Source of the DNA: JAPHTQ01 sp050288165
Lineage (GTDB): Bacteria > Pseudomonadota > Gammaproteobacteria > Thiohalomonadales > Thiohalomonadaceae
NCBI GenBank assembly: GCA_050288165.1
Contig: JBNKDG010000002.1
Location: forward strand, 279,824 to 343,823
Direction: 5' to 3'
DNA: 64,000 bases
Part shown: positions 7,436 to 17,300 of the stretch, piece by piece
Layout of the letters: the number at the start of each line of letters is the position of its first letter
Numbering within the stretch: position 1 is the stretch's first letter
The notes under the pieces: generated by a model
What the model saw: only the letters and a program-made list of their open reading frames with translations
What the model was told of the DNA's origin: nothing
Database searches by the model: none
Position numbers and translations under genes: made by a program

Positions 7436-9304
7436 TCAGGTAAACCTTTCGGTCTGGTAGCGCTGTGCCAGCGCCTGCTGCACCGTGTTGATCGCAGCGA
7501 AGGCATCCTTTAGCTGGCTGCGTTCCACACCGGAGAGTGAGTCGGGGCGCACGTAGCTGTCCATCTGCTTGCCCCCCAGATGCTCTTCCGCCTGACTGCG
7601 AGCGCGCAGGGTAGCAATGAATTCCAGTGCATGCAGCAGGTTTTCCGCCCCTTCATGGCTCAGCTGTCCTGCTTCGCGGGCGGCGATCAGCCGCTCCTTG
7701 GTGCCGAGCTGCGGCAGACCGGCGGAGAGGGCAAAGACCCGCGCCAGATCGACGATGGGCAAGATGCCACGGTGCTTCAGATCGAGACTGTCGTCGTGCT
7801 CGCCGTCGTGGACCAGTACGAACTGGCGGAAGAAGCCGAGGGGGGGGCGATTCTTCAGGGCGTTGGCGGCCATGTAGGCGAGGAAGATGCGGTTGGCCTT
7901 GCACTGCGGCAGGATTTTATTGCGCAGTCGCTGGTAAAGGGTTTCGTCGCCGTAGATCGGGCGGATGTCGAAGAAAATGCTGGTGAGCATCAGCGACATC
8001 TTTTCCGGTGTGTTGACCCACTTGTCGAAGTGGCGTTGCCAGCCGCTGAGGGTTTGGCGCCATTTGGGATTGGTGGCCATGGCGTCGCCGGGGCAGTAAC
8101 GGAAACCGCAGCGGTTGAGACCGTCGCTGACGAAGCGGGCGAGGGCGGCGAAGTATTCGTCCTGCTCCGGCTGCATCGCGTTGTCGATCAGCATGGCGTT
8201 GTCCTGATCGGAGACGGTGGTCTGCTCGCGTCGGGCCTGGGAACCGCAGGCGAGCCAGACATACGGCACCGGCGGTTTGCCCAGTTGCGCCTCACCCAGT
8301 TGCAGCAGTCGTTCGGTGATCGCGTCGGTCACTGCGGAGAGGGCCTGGGTCAGATGCTCGGCGGTCATGCCGCTGCTGAGCATCTGTGTTTGCAGTTCCG
8401 GGAGTTGCAAGGTTGCCGCCACCAGTTCGTCGACGCTGTTGGTGCGCTTGATGGTGGCGGCGAGGGAGATGGTGTTGAGGCTGTGGCGGTAGAGGATCTC
8501 ACTGGCGGAGATCACACCGCGCATCACACCACCGCGACCGACGATCGGCAGATGCTGAATCTTGCGCCGGGTCATCTCCAGCAGGGCGTCGAAAGCCGCG
8601 CGCTCTTCGTCGAGAACGAAGACGTTGCTGGTCATGATGTTGGCAGCGGGCTGGTTGACGTCGATTCCGGCGGCGATGCAGCGCAGGCTGAGATCGCGAT
8701 CGGTGACGATGCCGAGCAGTTTGTCGTTTTCCATGATCAGCAGTGCGGAGACCTGTTCTTCGCCCATGATCTGCGCTGCCTGGCGAATGCTCTGCTGGCT
8801 ATTGATGATGACCGGGGAACGGTGTACCAGGGTACCCGCCTTGAGGTTCATCAGGTTGTTGATGGTGCCGTGGCCGTGCTGTAGCTGGTCGATGGCGTGT
8901 TGCAGGCGCAGACGCATGCTCTTTTCGAAGTGACTGCTGAACTCCGGAAAGCGCTGGCGCAGTGTCTGGATCTCTTCGCAGGGGATCTGGTAGAGCAGGG
9001 TGTCTTCGGCACAGACACCATTGCGCTGCAGGGTGTCGCTGCTGTCAGGACAGGTGGCGGTAAAGAGTTCGCCCTCGCCCAGCTTCTCCAGCAGTTCACC
9101 CTTGGCGCCACGAAACTCCACCGCGCCGGTACGCAGCAGACAGGCCGAGTCACCTTTACCATCTTCCGGCGGAAACGGCGTGCCGCGGCGCAAATAGCGC
9201 ACGGTCAGCCGCTTCGGCAGGGCATCGAGTACCTCGCCGGGCAGTTGGTCGAAGGGCGGGTGCTCCGCAAGGAACTCCCTGATCTCTATTAGTTCCGCAT
9301 CCAT
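7436..9304 (-). CDS. cNMP-binding/CBS/DUF294 nucleotidyltransferase-like protein (copy A)
   Basis: 622 residues in the order: cyclic-nucleotide-binding-like beta barrel (about 15-135), tandem CBS pair (about 160-280), DUF294 GlnD-type nucleotidyltransferase domain (about 300-445) and DUF294 C-terminal helical domain (about 475-615). The nucleotidyltransferase core CGSQARREQTT...SDQDNAMLID is intact near residues 353-375. These features suggest a cytoplasmic sensor of adenine nucleotides that modifies a partner; no partner is proven. It is coupled to the exonuclease gene. Its promoter probably lies in 9305-9434, since a terminator separates it from the symporter. It is a paralog of the protein at 11660-13543. 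Confidence 0.92.
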   Translation of the reverse strand: MDAELIEIREFLAEHPPFDQLPGEVLDALPKRLTVRYLRRGTPFPPEDGKGDSACLLRTGAVEFRGAKGELLEKLGEGELFTATCPDSSDTLQRNGVCAEDTLLYQIPCEEIQTLRQRFPEFSSHFEKSMRLRLQHAIDQLQHGHGTINNLMNLKAGTLVHRSPVIINSQQSIRQAAQIMGEEQVSALLIMENDKLLGIVTDRDLSLRCIAAGIDVNQPAANIMTSNVFVLDEERAAFDALLEMTRRKIQHLPIVGRGGVMRGVISASEILYRHSLNTISLAATIKRTNSVDELVAATLQLPELQTQMLSSGMTAEHLTQALSAVTDAITERLLQLGEAQLGKPPVPYVWLACGSQARREQTTVSDQDNAMLIDNAMQPEQDEYFAALARFVSDGLNRCGFRYCPGDAMATNPKWRQTLSGWQRHFDKWVNTPEKMSLMLTSIFFDIRPIYGDETLYQRLRNKILPQCKANRIFLAYMAANALKNRPPLGFFRQFVLVHDGEHDDSLDLKHRGILPIVDLARVFALSAGLPQLGTKERLIAAREAGQLSHEGAENLLHALEFIATLRARSQAEEHLGGKQMDSYVRPDSLSGVERSQLKDAFAAINTVQQALAQRYQTERFT

Positions 9305-9339
9305 TGGCGGGCGTTGCCTTTATGTCGCTGGTTTTCGTT

Positions 9340-9362
9340 AATCACGAATTTCACGAAGAAAC
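9340..9362. repeat. Dispersed intergenic repeat, 'aatcacgaatttcacgaa' type
   Basis: AATCACGAATTTCACGAAG is a phrase I recall from intergenic regions of many unrelated bacteria. It lies in the 219-base gap between two genes of the acetate block (9305-9523), together with two hairpins. No coding potential. Confidence 0.4.
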
Positions 9363-9434
9363 ACCCGGTGTCAGGTACGTTTTCTTCGTCAAATCCCTGA
9401 CGTTTTTACTCTATTTGACCCTGGGCCTTAAATG

Positions 9435-9463
9435 AAAAAGGTGGGGTGCTGGTGCACCCCACC
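9435..9463 (-). terminator. Rho-independent terminator after the symporter gene
   Basis: On the minus strand, GGTGGGGTGC and GCACCCCACC form a perfect ten-base stem with a four-base loop, followed by TTTTT. A second GC-rich hairpin (9483-9503) lies between it and the symporter stop codon. Together they should isolate the symporter message from the downstream CBS/DUF294-exonuclease genes. Confidence 0.88.
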
Positions 9464-9523
9464 AAACAGTGCCCTTGGGGTTGCCCCACCACAGGGGTGG
9501 GGCGGTTGGCACATAACTGCTAC

Positions 9524-11257
9524 TTAGTGACCGGTTGCAGCACCTGCGCCACGTGGGACGCGGATGTCTTCAACCAGGTGCTGGATGTGCTCCGGCGGTG
9601 CAGTGGTGAACTTCGATACCACATAGGCAACACCAAAGTTGATCAGCGCACCAACGGCACCGAAGGATTCCGGCTGAATGCCCAGGAACCAGTTGTCGGC
9701 GACGTTTTTGGCCATCTCGGTACCCGGGATGAAGAACCAGCCCTTGAACCAGAAGATGTAGATCAGGGTGGAGAGCAGACCGGCCATCATACCGGCGACC
9801 GCGCCTTCCATATTCATCTTCTTGTTGAAGATACCCATCATCAATGCCGGGAAGATGGAAGAGGCTGCCAGACCGAAGGCCAGCGCTACCACCTGTGCCG
9901 CAAAGCCGGGCGGATGCAGACCGAACCAGCCAGCCACGGCGATGGCACCGGCCATCGACACACGTGCTGCCAACAGTTCGCTCTTCTCCGAGATACCCGG
10001 ATTGAACACGCCCTTGATCAAGTCATGGGAGACGGCGGAAGAGATCGCCATCAACAGGCCAGCAGCGGTAGAAAGCGCTGCCGCCAGACCACCGGCAACT
10101 ACCAGGGCGATTACCCAGTTAGGCAGTTTGGCGATCTCGGGGTTGGCCAATACCATGATGTCGCGGTCGACTTTCAGTTCGTTGGTTTCTTTGGAAGCAC
10201 GATACTGAATGCGGCCGTCACCGTTTTTGTCTTCATACTTCAGCAGGCCGGTTTTTTCCCAGTTGCTGAACCACTGCGGACGCTTTTCATATTCCAGCGC
10301 GCCATCAGCAGCAGCGATCGGACCCGGTTGCACGGTGTTGATCAGGTTGAAGAAGGACATCGCACCAACCGCCGGAGCAGTGGTGTAAAGGATGGCGATG
10401 AACACCAGTGCCCAGCCGGCAGATTTACGTGCGTCAGCAACCTTCGGTACGGTGAAGAAGCGGACGATAACGTGCGGCAGACCAGCGGTACCGATCATCA
10501 GCGACAGGGTCAGGGCGATAGTGTTGAGCGATGTGCCCTTCATTATCGTGTATTCCTTGAAGCCGAGATCGATTAGCACCGTATCGAGTTTCGCCAACAG
10601 GTGTGTGCCGTCGGCAAGTGTGCCGCCCAGACCCAGTTGCGGCAGCGGATTGCCGGTCAGGTGCAGGGAGATGAAGATCGCCGGAACGGTGTAGGCGAAG
10701 ATCAGGATGACGTACTGGGCGATCTGGGTGTAGGTGATACCTTTCATACCGCCCATTACCGCGTAAACGAATACGATGCCCATGCCGATGAACAGGCCGG
10801 TGTCGTAGTCGGTTTCGAGGAAGCGGGAGAAGGCAACACCGATACCTTTCATCTGGCCGATTACGTAAGTAATGGAGGCGACGATGAGGCAGATAACGGC
10901 CACGATACGTGCGGTCTGCGAGTAGTAGCGATCACCGATGAACTCAGGCACGGTGAACTTGCCGAACTTGCGCAGGTACGGAGCCAGCAGCATCGCCAGC
11001 AGCACGTAACCACCAGTCCATCCCATGAGGTATACCGATGCGTCATAACCTTTGAAGGCGATGAGACCGGCCATGGAGATGAAGGAAGCGGCGGACATCC
11101 AGTCGGCAGCGGTAGCCATACCGTTTGCGACCGGGTGGATACCCTTGCCAGCGACGTAGAATTCGCCGGTAGAGCCAGCACGCGCCCAGAAGGCGATGCC
11201 GATGTAGACGGCGAAAGTCGCGCCTACAATCATATAAGTCAGTGTAGACAGATCCAT
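9524..11257 (-). CDS. Sodium:solute symporter, probable acetate uptake
   Basis: A 577-residue SSS-family symporter of the subfamily that travels with a DUF4212 partner; relatives take up acetate or other short monocarboxylates. About 13 membrane helices can be traced from VGATFAVYIGIAFWARA at the N-terminus, and the sodium-site region TAAGLLMAISSAVSHD is present. An extra soluble insert after about residue 320 contains DKNGDGRIQY (near 341), similar to an EF-hand loop. The ATG at 11257 has a GGGGGA ribosome site 12 bases after the DUF4212 stop; an upstream in-frame TTG is less likely. Inner membrane. Confidence 0.93.
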   Translation of the reverse strand: MDLSTLTYMIVGATFAVYIGIAFWARAGSTGEFYVAGKGIHPVANGMATAADWMSAASFISMAGLIAFKGYDASVYLMGWTGGYVLLAMLLAPYLRKFGKFTVPEFIGDRYYSQTARIVAVICLIVASITYVIGQMKGIGVAFSRFLETDYDTGLFIGMGIVFVYAVMGGMKGITYTQIAQYVILIFAYTVPAIFISLHLTGNPLPQLGLGGTLADGTHLLAKLDTVLIDLGFKEYTIMKGTSLNTIALTLSLMIGTAGLPHVIVRFFTVPKVADARKSAGWALVFIAILYTTAPAVGAMSFFNLINTVQPGPIAAADGALEYEKRPQWFSNWEKTGLLKYEDKNGDGRIQYRASKETNELKVDRDIMVLANPEIAKLPNWVIALVVAGGLAAALSTAAGLLMAISSAVSHDLIKGVFNPGISEKSELLAARVSMAGAIAVAGWFGLHPPGFAAQVVALAFGLAASSIFPALMMGIFNKKMNMEGAVAGMMAGLLSTLIYIFWFKGWFFIPGTEMAKNVADNWFLGIQPESFGAVGALINFGVAYVVSKFTTAPPEHIQHLVEDIRVPRGAGAATGH

Positions 11258-11269
11258 GATTTCCCCCAA

Positions 11270-11527
11270 TTAGTCTTCGTGAACGTTATGTTCGCGATCG
11301 AGCTTTTCCATCTTCGCTGCATAGAAGAAGATGAGCGCGACGAAGGTGTAGATGGACCCCTGCTGAGCGAACCAGAAACCGAGCGGATAACCGCCGATGT
11401 GGATCGCATTGAGAGGTTCAACCAGGATGATGCCGAATCCGTAAGAAACTACGAACCAGATCACCAGACAGATACTGAGCAGGCGAAGGTTCGCCTTCCA
11501 GTATGCAGCTGCGCTACCTGTTGACAT
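11270..11527 (-). CDS. DUF4212 small membrane protein, symporter partner
   Basis: The 85-residue protein has two membrane helices (around LLSICLVIWFVVSYGFG and IYTFVALIFFYAAKM) separated by the family phrase GYPLGFWFAQQGS. DUF4212 proteins are nearly always encoded just before this class of symporter and are probably a subunit. The start at 11527 is set by GGAGAG six bases upstream; the frame extends further upstream but without a ribosome site. The 132-base gap from the preceding CBS/DUF294 gene may carry its own promoter. Confidence 0.9.
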   Translation of the reverse strand: MSTGSAAAYWKANLRLLSICLVIWFVVSYGFGIILVEPLNAIHIGGYPLGFWFAQQGSIYTFVALIFFYAAKMEKLDREHNVHED

Positions 11528-11659
11528 TGTTTCTCTCCTTTTTAGATTGAACAAAGTTATTGACGTTGTGTTGCTCCATAAATGTTTTCCGTACATCCAT
11601 TGCACGGTTTTCTTGCGCTTGCAGGCGTGTGGTGTGCCTGCGGTATAACAAAACGTTGC

Positions 11660-13543
11660 TCACAACTGGTATTCCAGTTCCAGCTTGCTGTGCAGCTTGC
11701 GTCCCTGGCGGAAGGCTTCCTTGAGAATGCGGCGATCCAGTTCGTTCAGCGTGTCTGGATCGAGGCGATTGCTCAGGCGTTTACCTTCACGTGCCTGACG
11801 ACGGTGGTTGCGCATGCGCAGCAACTGAATGAAGTGGTAGGCCTCGCACCAGGCAGCGACATCTTCCTGGCGCAGCGCACCCTTGTCGGCAGCGGCGCGC
11901 AGGCGTTCTTCGGTGTTGGTTTCACCGACACGATGGGCCAGTGCAATGATGCGTGCCGCATCGACGAACGGGGTCAGACCCTGCACCTTCAGATCAAGGG
12001 TGTGTACCTGATCGCCGACATCGGCGACCTTGAATTCACCGAACAGACCGAGAGGCGGTTTGATGTGCATGGTGTTGGCGGCCAGTTGACGGCGGAAGCG
12101 ACTGTTGCGCTCGGTCAGTTCCAGCAGCCAGTCGCGTAGCGGTTCCACTTCGGTACTGTCGCCGTAGAGCGGACGGAAATCGAAGAAAATGGTGGCCTTG
12201 AGCAGGTGCTCCGGGGTGCCCTGTTCGACCCAGCGTGAGAAGCGGGTCTTCCACTCACCCAGGCTGAGGCAGCATTCCGGGTTGCTGGCCATAACGTTGC
12301 CGGGGCAGAGGGGGAAGCCGCACTCGGCCAGGGCATCGTTGATCTGTTTGGCGAGGGGCAGCAGCTTGCCGCGAATCGCCTCTTCCTCACCCTCTTTGCA
12401 GTGGAACAGGATGCCGTTGTCCTGATCGGTCTTCAGGGTCTGTTCGCTGCGACCTTCGCTGCCAAAGGCGAGCCAGACGAAGGGGGGAACGGTCTCTGTC
12501 TGTTCAGCCAGCACCAGCTTCAGCACACGACGGGTAAGGTTGTCGTTGAGGGTGGTGATCAGGCGGGTCAGCTGTTCCACCGAGGCGCCCTGGGCCAGCA
12601 TCTGTTCCACCAGACGGTGGATATCGTGGCCCAGCGGCTTGAGTTGTTCGACGGCGGTGGCGCGGGCGATGGCCTGGCCGAGGCTGGCGATGCCGACCCG
12701 CTGCAGGGAGAAGATGTCCCGCTCCGAGATCATCCCCAGCAGCTTGCCGCGCTCGACCACGCAGATATGGCCGATGCCGTGGCGTGCCATCAGCAGCGCC
12801 GCTTCGTGGGCCATGGCATCGGCGGGCAGGGTTAGAGGGTCGGGGGTCATTACCTCGCTGATCGGCCGACCGGTGTCGATCCTGGTCAGCGCCACACGGG
12901 CGAGAATGTCGTGCAGGGTGAATATGCCGACGACTCGGCTACCGGTGTCGGTGATGATCATGCTGCCGACGTGTTCGTCCTGCATGGTCTGCAGTACCCC
13001 GGCCAGTGGCGTGTCAGGCAGGCAGGTAACGGCGGGGCGGCTGATCAATTGACGTAGCGGGGTGTTGAGCGAGGTGTCTTCGGCGATACGGGTGGCGCTG
13101 CGGGCCTGGGCGTCGCGCAGGGCGTTATCGAGCAGGCTGGCGAGGCGGCGAGTGCTGAAGTCGTGGAATACAGGACTCTTTTGCAGCAGGGCATCGAAGT
13201 CCGCGCGGTCCAGCTCATAACAGAAGGTGTCTTCGGCGGCGCGGGAGACGGTGCGCACCGGGCGGCGGGCGAGCAGGGCGCCGACCGGGAAACATTCACC
13301 GGCGATCAGCTCCCAGCCGTTCTTGCGGTCTCCCTCTTCGGTTTCACCGCGAATACGACCCTGTTTAATGATGTAGAGAGTGCTGGCCTGGCCGGCGCTG
13401 GGTTGGGTGATGACGGAATCCTTGGCGTAGAACACCAGACGCAGCCGCTTGGCCAGATACTCGAGATGTGTCTCGGCCATCTGGTCGAAGGGGGCATGTT
13501 GCTTCAGAAAATCAACAACGGGTGTCAGTGTTGGGGCGTTCAT
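11660..13543 (-). CDS. cNMP-binding/CBS/DUF294 nucleotidyltransferase-like protein (copy B)
   Basis: 627 residues with the same architecture as copy A: cyclic-nucleotide-binding-like domain (about 15-130), CBS pair (about 165-285), nucleotidyltransferase domain with AFGSEGRSEQT and TDQDNGILF, and a C-terminal helical domain. It ends in basic and acidic helices about 55 residues after VGETNTEER. An in-frame GTG at 13591 would lengthen it, but it lies upstream of the expected start point of the sigma-54 promoter at 13576-13590, so the ATG at 13543 is preferred. Being first after that promoter, it is probably the most directly acetate-regulated gene of the block. Cytoplasmic. Confidence 0.9.
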   Translation of the reverse strand: MNAPTLTPVVDFLKQHAPFDQMAETHLEYLAKRLRLVFYAKDSVITQPSAGQASTLYIIKQGRIRGETEEGDRKNGWELIAGECFPVGALLARRPVRTVSRAAEDTFCYELDRADFDALLQKSPVFHDFSTRRLASLLDNALRDAQARSATRIAEDTSLNTPLRQLISRPAVTCLPDTPLAGVLQTMQDEHVGSMIITDTGSRVVGIFTLHDILARVALTRIDTGRPISEVMTPDPLTLPADAMAHEAALLMARHGIGHICVVERGKLLGMISERDIFSLQRVGIASLGQAIARATAVEQLKPLGHDIHRLVEQMLAQGASVEQLTRLITTLNDNLTRRVLKLVLAEQTETVPPFVWLAFGSEGRSEQTLKTDQDNGILFHCKEGEEEAIRGKLLPLAKQINDALAECGFPLCPGNVMASNPECCLSLGEWKTRFSRWVEQGTPEHLLKATIFFDFRPLYGDSTEVEPLRDWLLELTERNSRFRRQLAANTMHIKPPLGLFGEFKVADVGDQVHTLDLKVQGLTPFVDAARIIALAHRVGETNTEERLRAAADKGALRQEDVAAWCEAYHFIQLLRMRNHRRQAREGKRLSNRLDPDTLNELDRRILKEAFRQGRKLHSKLELEYQL

Positions 13544-13575
13544 CGCGCTCGGTCCAGAGAATTTGGATCGATAGA

Positions 13576-13590
13576 GCAAGCCGCGTGCCA
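13576..13590 (-). promoter_or_regulatory. Sigma-54 promoter of the acetate block
   Basis: On the minus strand the sequence reads TGGCACGCGGCTTGC, matching the consensus TGGCACG-N4-TTGC at every defined position, with correct GG-to-GC spacing. The start point would be near 13564, about 20 bases before the ATG at 13543. An AT-rich run (13591-13620) lies directly upstream, a plausible bend or IHF site. An NtrC-type activator with an intact GAFTGA loop is encoded at 21608-22936. Confidence 0.85.
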
Positions 13591-13642
13591 CTTATATTTA
13601 TATATAAAAACAATAAGTTATCTGTTAGTGACTGCGGTGTGT

Positions 13643-13680
13643 GTTACGAAAGGTAACTGATCGGTGTTACGAATGGTAAC
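13643..13680. promoter_or_regulatory. Two palindromic activator sites upstream of the sigma-54 promoter
   Basis: Two 15-base inverted repeats, GTTACGAAAGGTAAC (13643-13657) and GTTACGAATGGTAAC (13666-13680), differ at one base and are 23 bases apart, about two helical turns. They are centred about 86 and 109 bases upstream of the predicted start point, the normal range for enhancer sites of sigma-54 activators. A weaker relative follows at 13691-13701. The same box occurs at 26102-26116. Confidence 0.75.
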
Positions 13681-13722
13681 GATCGGTGGGGTTGGGGTAA
13701 CACATTAATTTATCGCGCCCTC

Positions 13723-13750
13723 TTGAAATATAAGCGAGGACTAATATACT
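13723..13750 (+). promoter_or_regulatory. Candidate sigma-70 promoter of the rhodanese gene
   Basis: TTGAAA and TATACT separated by 16 bases, ending 42 bases before the rhodanese ATG. The next base pairs to the left hold the palindromes above, so the two divergent promoters share a 250-base control region. Confidence 0.5.
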
Positions 13751-13792
13751 GGGTGCAGTTTTGAGCTATTCTTGACTGGAGGGGTCAGATAT

Positions 13793-14128
13793 ATGTTCTT
13801 TTCCAATATTAAAGAGATCGATGCGGCGACCTTGGCTGAGTGGCTGAAGAGTCAGTCAAAGGCGTTCCGCATTATTGATGTCCGCGAGCAGATGGAGATC
13901 GCCCAGGGTTCTATACCTGGTGCTGAGCCGATGCCGATGTCATCGCTGGGTTCTCGCCTGCCGGAGTTGAAGCAGGAAGAGGAACTGGTGTTCATCTGTC
14001 GTAGCGGTGCCCGCTCAGGCCAGGTCGTTGCCTATCTGGCACAGAATGGTTTTGAGAATGTCTACAACCTCCGTGGTGGGGTGCTTGGCTGGGCACAAAA
14101 TGGATTTGAGTTCGCGCGCGTTTCCTGA
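13793..14128 (+). CDS. Single-domain rhodanese-like sulfurtransferase
   Basis: 111 residues forming one rhodanese domain, from the alpha/beta opening IIDVREQMEIAQGSIPGA to the active-site loop ICRSGARSGQ with Cys69. The six-residue CRSGAR loop is of the sulfurtransferase size rather than the longer phosphatase loop. No signal peptide or membrane helix, so cytoplasmic. The ATG at 13793 follows GGAGGGG by eight bases; the frame is open further upstream without a better start. It is a single-gene unit ending at a strong terminator and divergent from the acetate block. Confidence 0.9.
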   Translation: MFFSNIKEIDAATLAEWLKSQSKAFRIIDVREQMEIAQGSIPGAEPMPMSSLGSRLPELKQEEELVFICRSGARSGQVVAYLAQNGFENVYNLRGGVLGWAQNGFEFARVS

Positions 14129-14153
14129 AAAAGCTGTTTCTGAGTTTTATACA

Positions 14154-14188
14154 AAAAGGCCGGTAGGTATACCGGCCTTTTGTTTTTT
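14154..14188 (+). terminator. Rho-independent terminator of the rhodanese gene
   Basis: AAGGCCGGT pairs with ACCGGCCTT around a short loop, followed by TTGTTTTTT. It starts 25 bases after the stop codon. Confidence 0.92.
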
Positions 14189-14376
14189 ATGAGTTTCTAC
14201 CTTGCGCGGATCGAAACAGTTATGTTTAATGATTCACATAACACTTACTATTATATAGATCCTTCCTAATGGTTTCTGGAGACAGCATGGCACCCCAATC
14301 GCCCTGTCTGATCGGTTTCTCTTCCGCTTTTACTGCGCCAGATGCGTCTGGCGACAAGGTGTACAGGTAGGCTTTC

Positions 14377-17300
14377 ATGTTGGAGAGAGAACAGCGGGCA
14401 CTTCGTAGACTTCAAATAGCGTGGACCTACCGTCCTGCACCGCTGGCGATCCTGTCGCATATTGTCGCTGCCGCTATCGTCGCGGCAGGGATGCACACAC
14501 AAGTTCCGTTCCGTGACTTGATGCTGTGGTTCTTTCTTCTCGCCGGAGTGCAGTTGCTCTGGGGCGTGGCTGTTATCTTCTACGAGCAGACCACTTTTCT
14601 GCGCAAGAGCGACACGCGCTGGTTACAGTTCCACTTTGTTGCCACCACACTCAATGGCCTGATCTGGGGTGTTGGTTCGGCCTATGTGCTGTTCCCCATC
14701 GATTCACTGTTTTTCCAGACATTGCTGCTGGTTATCGTTGCGGTGGTCGCAACAGGCGGCCTCTATCTGAACCGAAATAACCGTATGGCTGGCGCGTTAT
14801 TCGTGCTTTCAGTGATGTTGCCGATGGTCGTGCGTTGCTTCCATGAGGCGGGTGCCTACTTTTCCCTGTTGGGAATTTTATTGCTGGCCTATACCGGCAT
14901 GTTGCTGTTTGTACAGTACCAGTATTTTACCGGTTCCATTCACAATCTCTGGCTGGAGCGGGACAACAATAAACTGCAACGGGAAAAGAGTGCCTATCAG
15001 TCCTACTTCAATCGTGCGCGGCATATCGCCTCGCTGGGCAGCTGGAATCTGGATATGCACAGCGGTGAGCTGAACTGGTCGAGTGAAGCCTATGCCATGT
15101 TCGGCATCGAGCCGGGCACCAAGCTGACCAAGCAGTTGGTGTTGTCAGCGATCTACTGGGCGGATCGGCAACCGTTTATTCACGCACTGGAAGAGGCGAT
15201 TCGGGATCGCACTTCGCTGGAGCGTCAATTTCGGGTGATGTTACCGGACGGTGGCCTGCGCGTAATTCTCGATACCGCTGAACTAATTCTCGATGATGAA
15301 GGTGAAGCGGAGCGTATGCTCGGTGTGATGTGCGACATCAGCGGTAAGGTCAATGCGGAGCAGCAGACCAAGACTGCTTATGAGGAGATCAACCGCATCA
15401 TCAACAATATGCAGGATACCTATTACCGGGCCGATCCTGCCGGGCGTTTGACTCAGGTTTCGCCCTCCATGAGCAAACTGTTGGGCTACTCCCAGGCGGA
15501 GTGTCTGGGGATGCGCATCTCCGATCTTTATGCTGTTGCCAGTCATGGCAAAACCTACCTGCAGGATTTACACACACGTGGCGGGCGTCTGCATAACTAC
15601 GATGTATTGATGATGCATAAGGATGGACAGCGCGTCTGGGTATCGCTTAATGCTCAATTTATCTATGACGACAAAGGCAAGACTATCGGTATCGAAGGTA
15701 CCGTGCGCGATATCAGTGAACTGAAACAGGCGCGCGAAGCCCTGTATCAGGAGAAAGAGCTGGCGCTGGTAACACTGCAGTCGATCGGCGATGGTGTGAT
15801 CACCACCGATGAGAGCGGCAACATCCGTTACATTAATCCTACCGCGGAGAAACTGCTCGGCTATCTCAACGATCGGGTTGTGGGTCGGTATTACCGCGAA
15901 GTTATGCAACTGGTGGATGAGAGCAGTGGCGAGAAACTGGATGATCTGGTTCGCCTCTGCCTGACACTGGAGACTGGTAGTGCATTGTCGGATGAGGGGT
16001 TGCTACTCAAGGCGGATGGTTCCAGTTACAACCTCAAGGTTACTTCTGCACCAATGCGCAACCATAACGGTCATGTGGTGGGGGCGGTATTGGTTCTGCA
16101 CGACATCACTGAAGTGATGGGCATGGCGCGGCAACTGAGTTATCAGGCCAGCCACGATATGCTGACGGGACTCTACAACCGTCGCGTATTTGAGCAGCGG
16201 GTTGAAGATGCATTGAGTAGCGCATACGGCAAGGGAGAGGTGCATGCGCTGTTCTATATGGATCTGGATCAGTTCAAGGTGGTGAACGATACCTGTGGAC
16301 ATAATGCCGGTGACGAGCTGTTGCAACAGGTCGCATCACTGATGCAGGACAAGGTTCGCGATACCGATGTGCTGGCACGTCTGGGTGGTGATGAGTTCGG
16401 TGTGTTGCTGGAGCATTGCCCGCTGAAAAGAGCGGTGGAGATTGCCGATAAACTGCGTGAAGCGGTGCGTGATTTTCGTTTTATCTGGGAAGGCAAGGCC
16501 TTCGACATCGGTGTCTCTATTGGCGTTCTTGCGCTGACCGCAGAGAGTGGCAATATGGCGCATGCGCTGGCCGCTGCCGATGCCGCCTGTTACATCGCAA
16601 AAGATGGCGGGCGCAATCGCATTCACGTCTATCAGCCCGACGATGAAGCCATCATGCAACACCATGGTGAAATGCAGTGGGTACATCGTATCTCCTCTGC
16701 TTTCGATACTGATAGTTTCGAACTCTACGCCCAACCGGTGGCTCACCTTGCCAGCGGACGGGTGATCTCCCATTACGAAATTCTGGTGCGAATGAAAGAT
16801 GAACAGGGCAGGGTGATCCCGCCCGGCGCCTTTATTCCTGCTGCCGAGCGTTACAATCAGATGCCTAACCTCGATCGCTGGGTTGTTCGCAGGGCGATGG
16901 AAATGCTCAAGGAGGCGCAGGGGGATCTGGCCTTCCCGCCGGTGGAAGTGGCAGTCAATCTTTCCGGTAAATCACTCACCGACGATACCTTCCTTGAGTA
17001 TGTGGTGGATCTGTTCGATGCCACCGGTGTGCCGTGTGAAAATGTCAGCTTCGAGGTGACGGAGACTGCTGCCGTTGCAAACCTCTCCCGTGCCACGCGC
17101 TTTATCAGCGTGTTGCGCGGCATGGGATGCAGCTTTGCCCTGGATGATTTCGGTGCCGGTCTGAGTTCGTTCGGTTATCTCAAAACACTTCCAATAGACT
17201 ATCTAAAAATCGATGGCGGTTTTGTCCGTGACATGGTGATCGATCAGGTGGATCGCGCGATGGTCGAGTCGATTAACGAGATCGGCCATATCATGGGGCT

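Noticed and set aside
7580..8884. 434-codon plus-strand frame opposite CBS/DUF294 copy A
   Set aside because: Antisense to a conserved multi-domain gene; no ribosome site or motif.
11620..11645. GCAGGC/GCCTGC hairpin after CBS/DUF294 copy B
   Set aside because: Six-base stem with a long loop and no T run on either strand; not convincing as a terminator.
13641..13701. Repeated palindromes considered as a short CRISPR-like array
   Set aside because: Only two to three 15-base units with 8-10-base gaps and no cas genes; they fit regulator binding sites.
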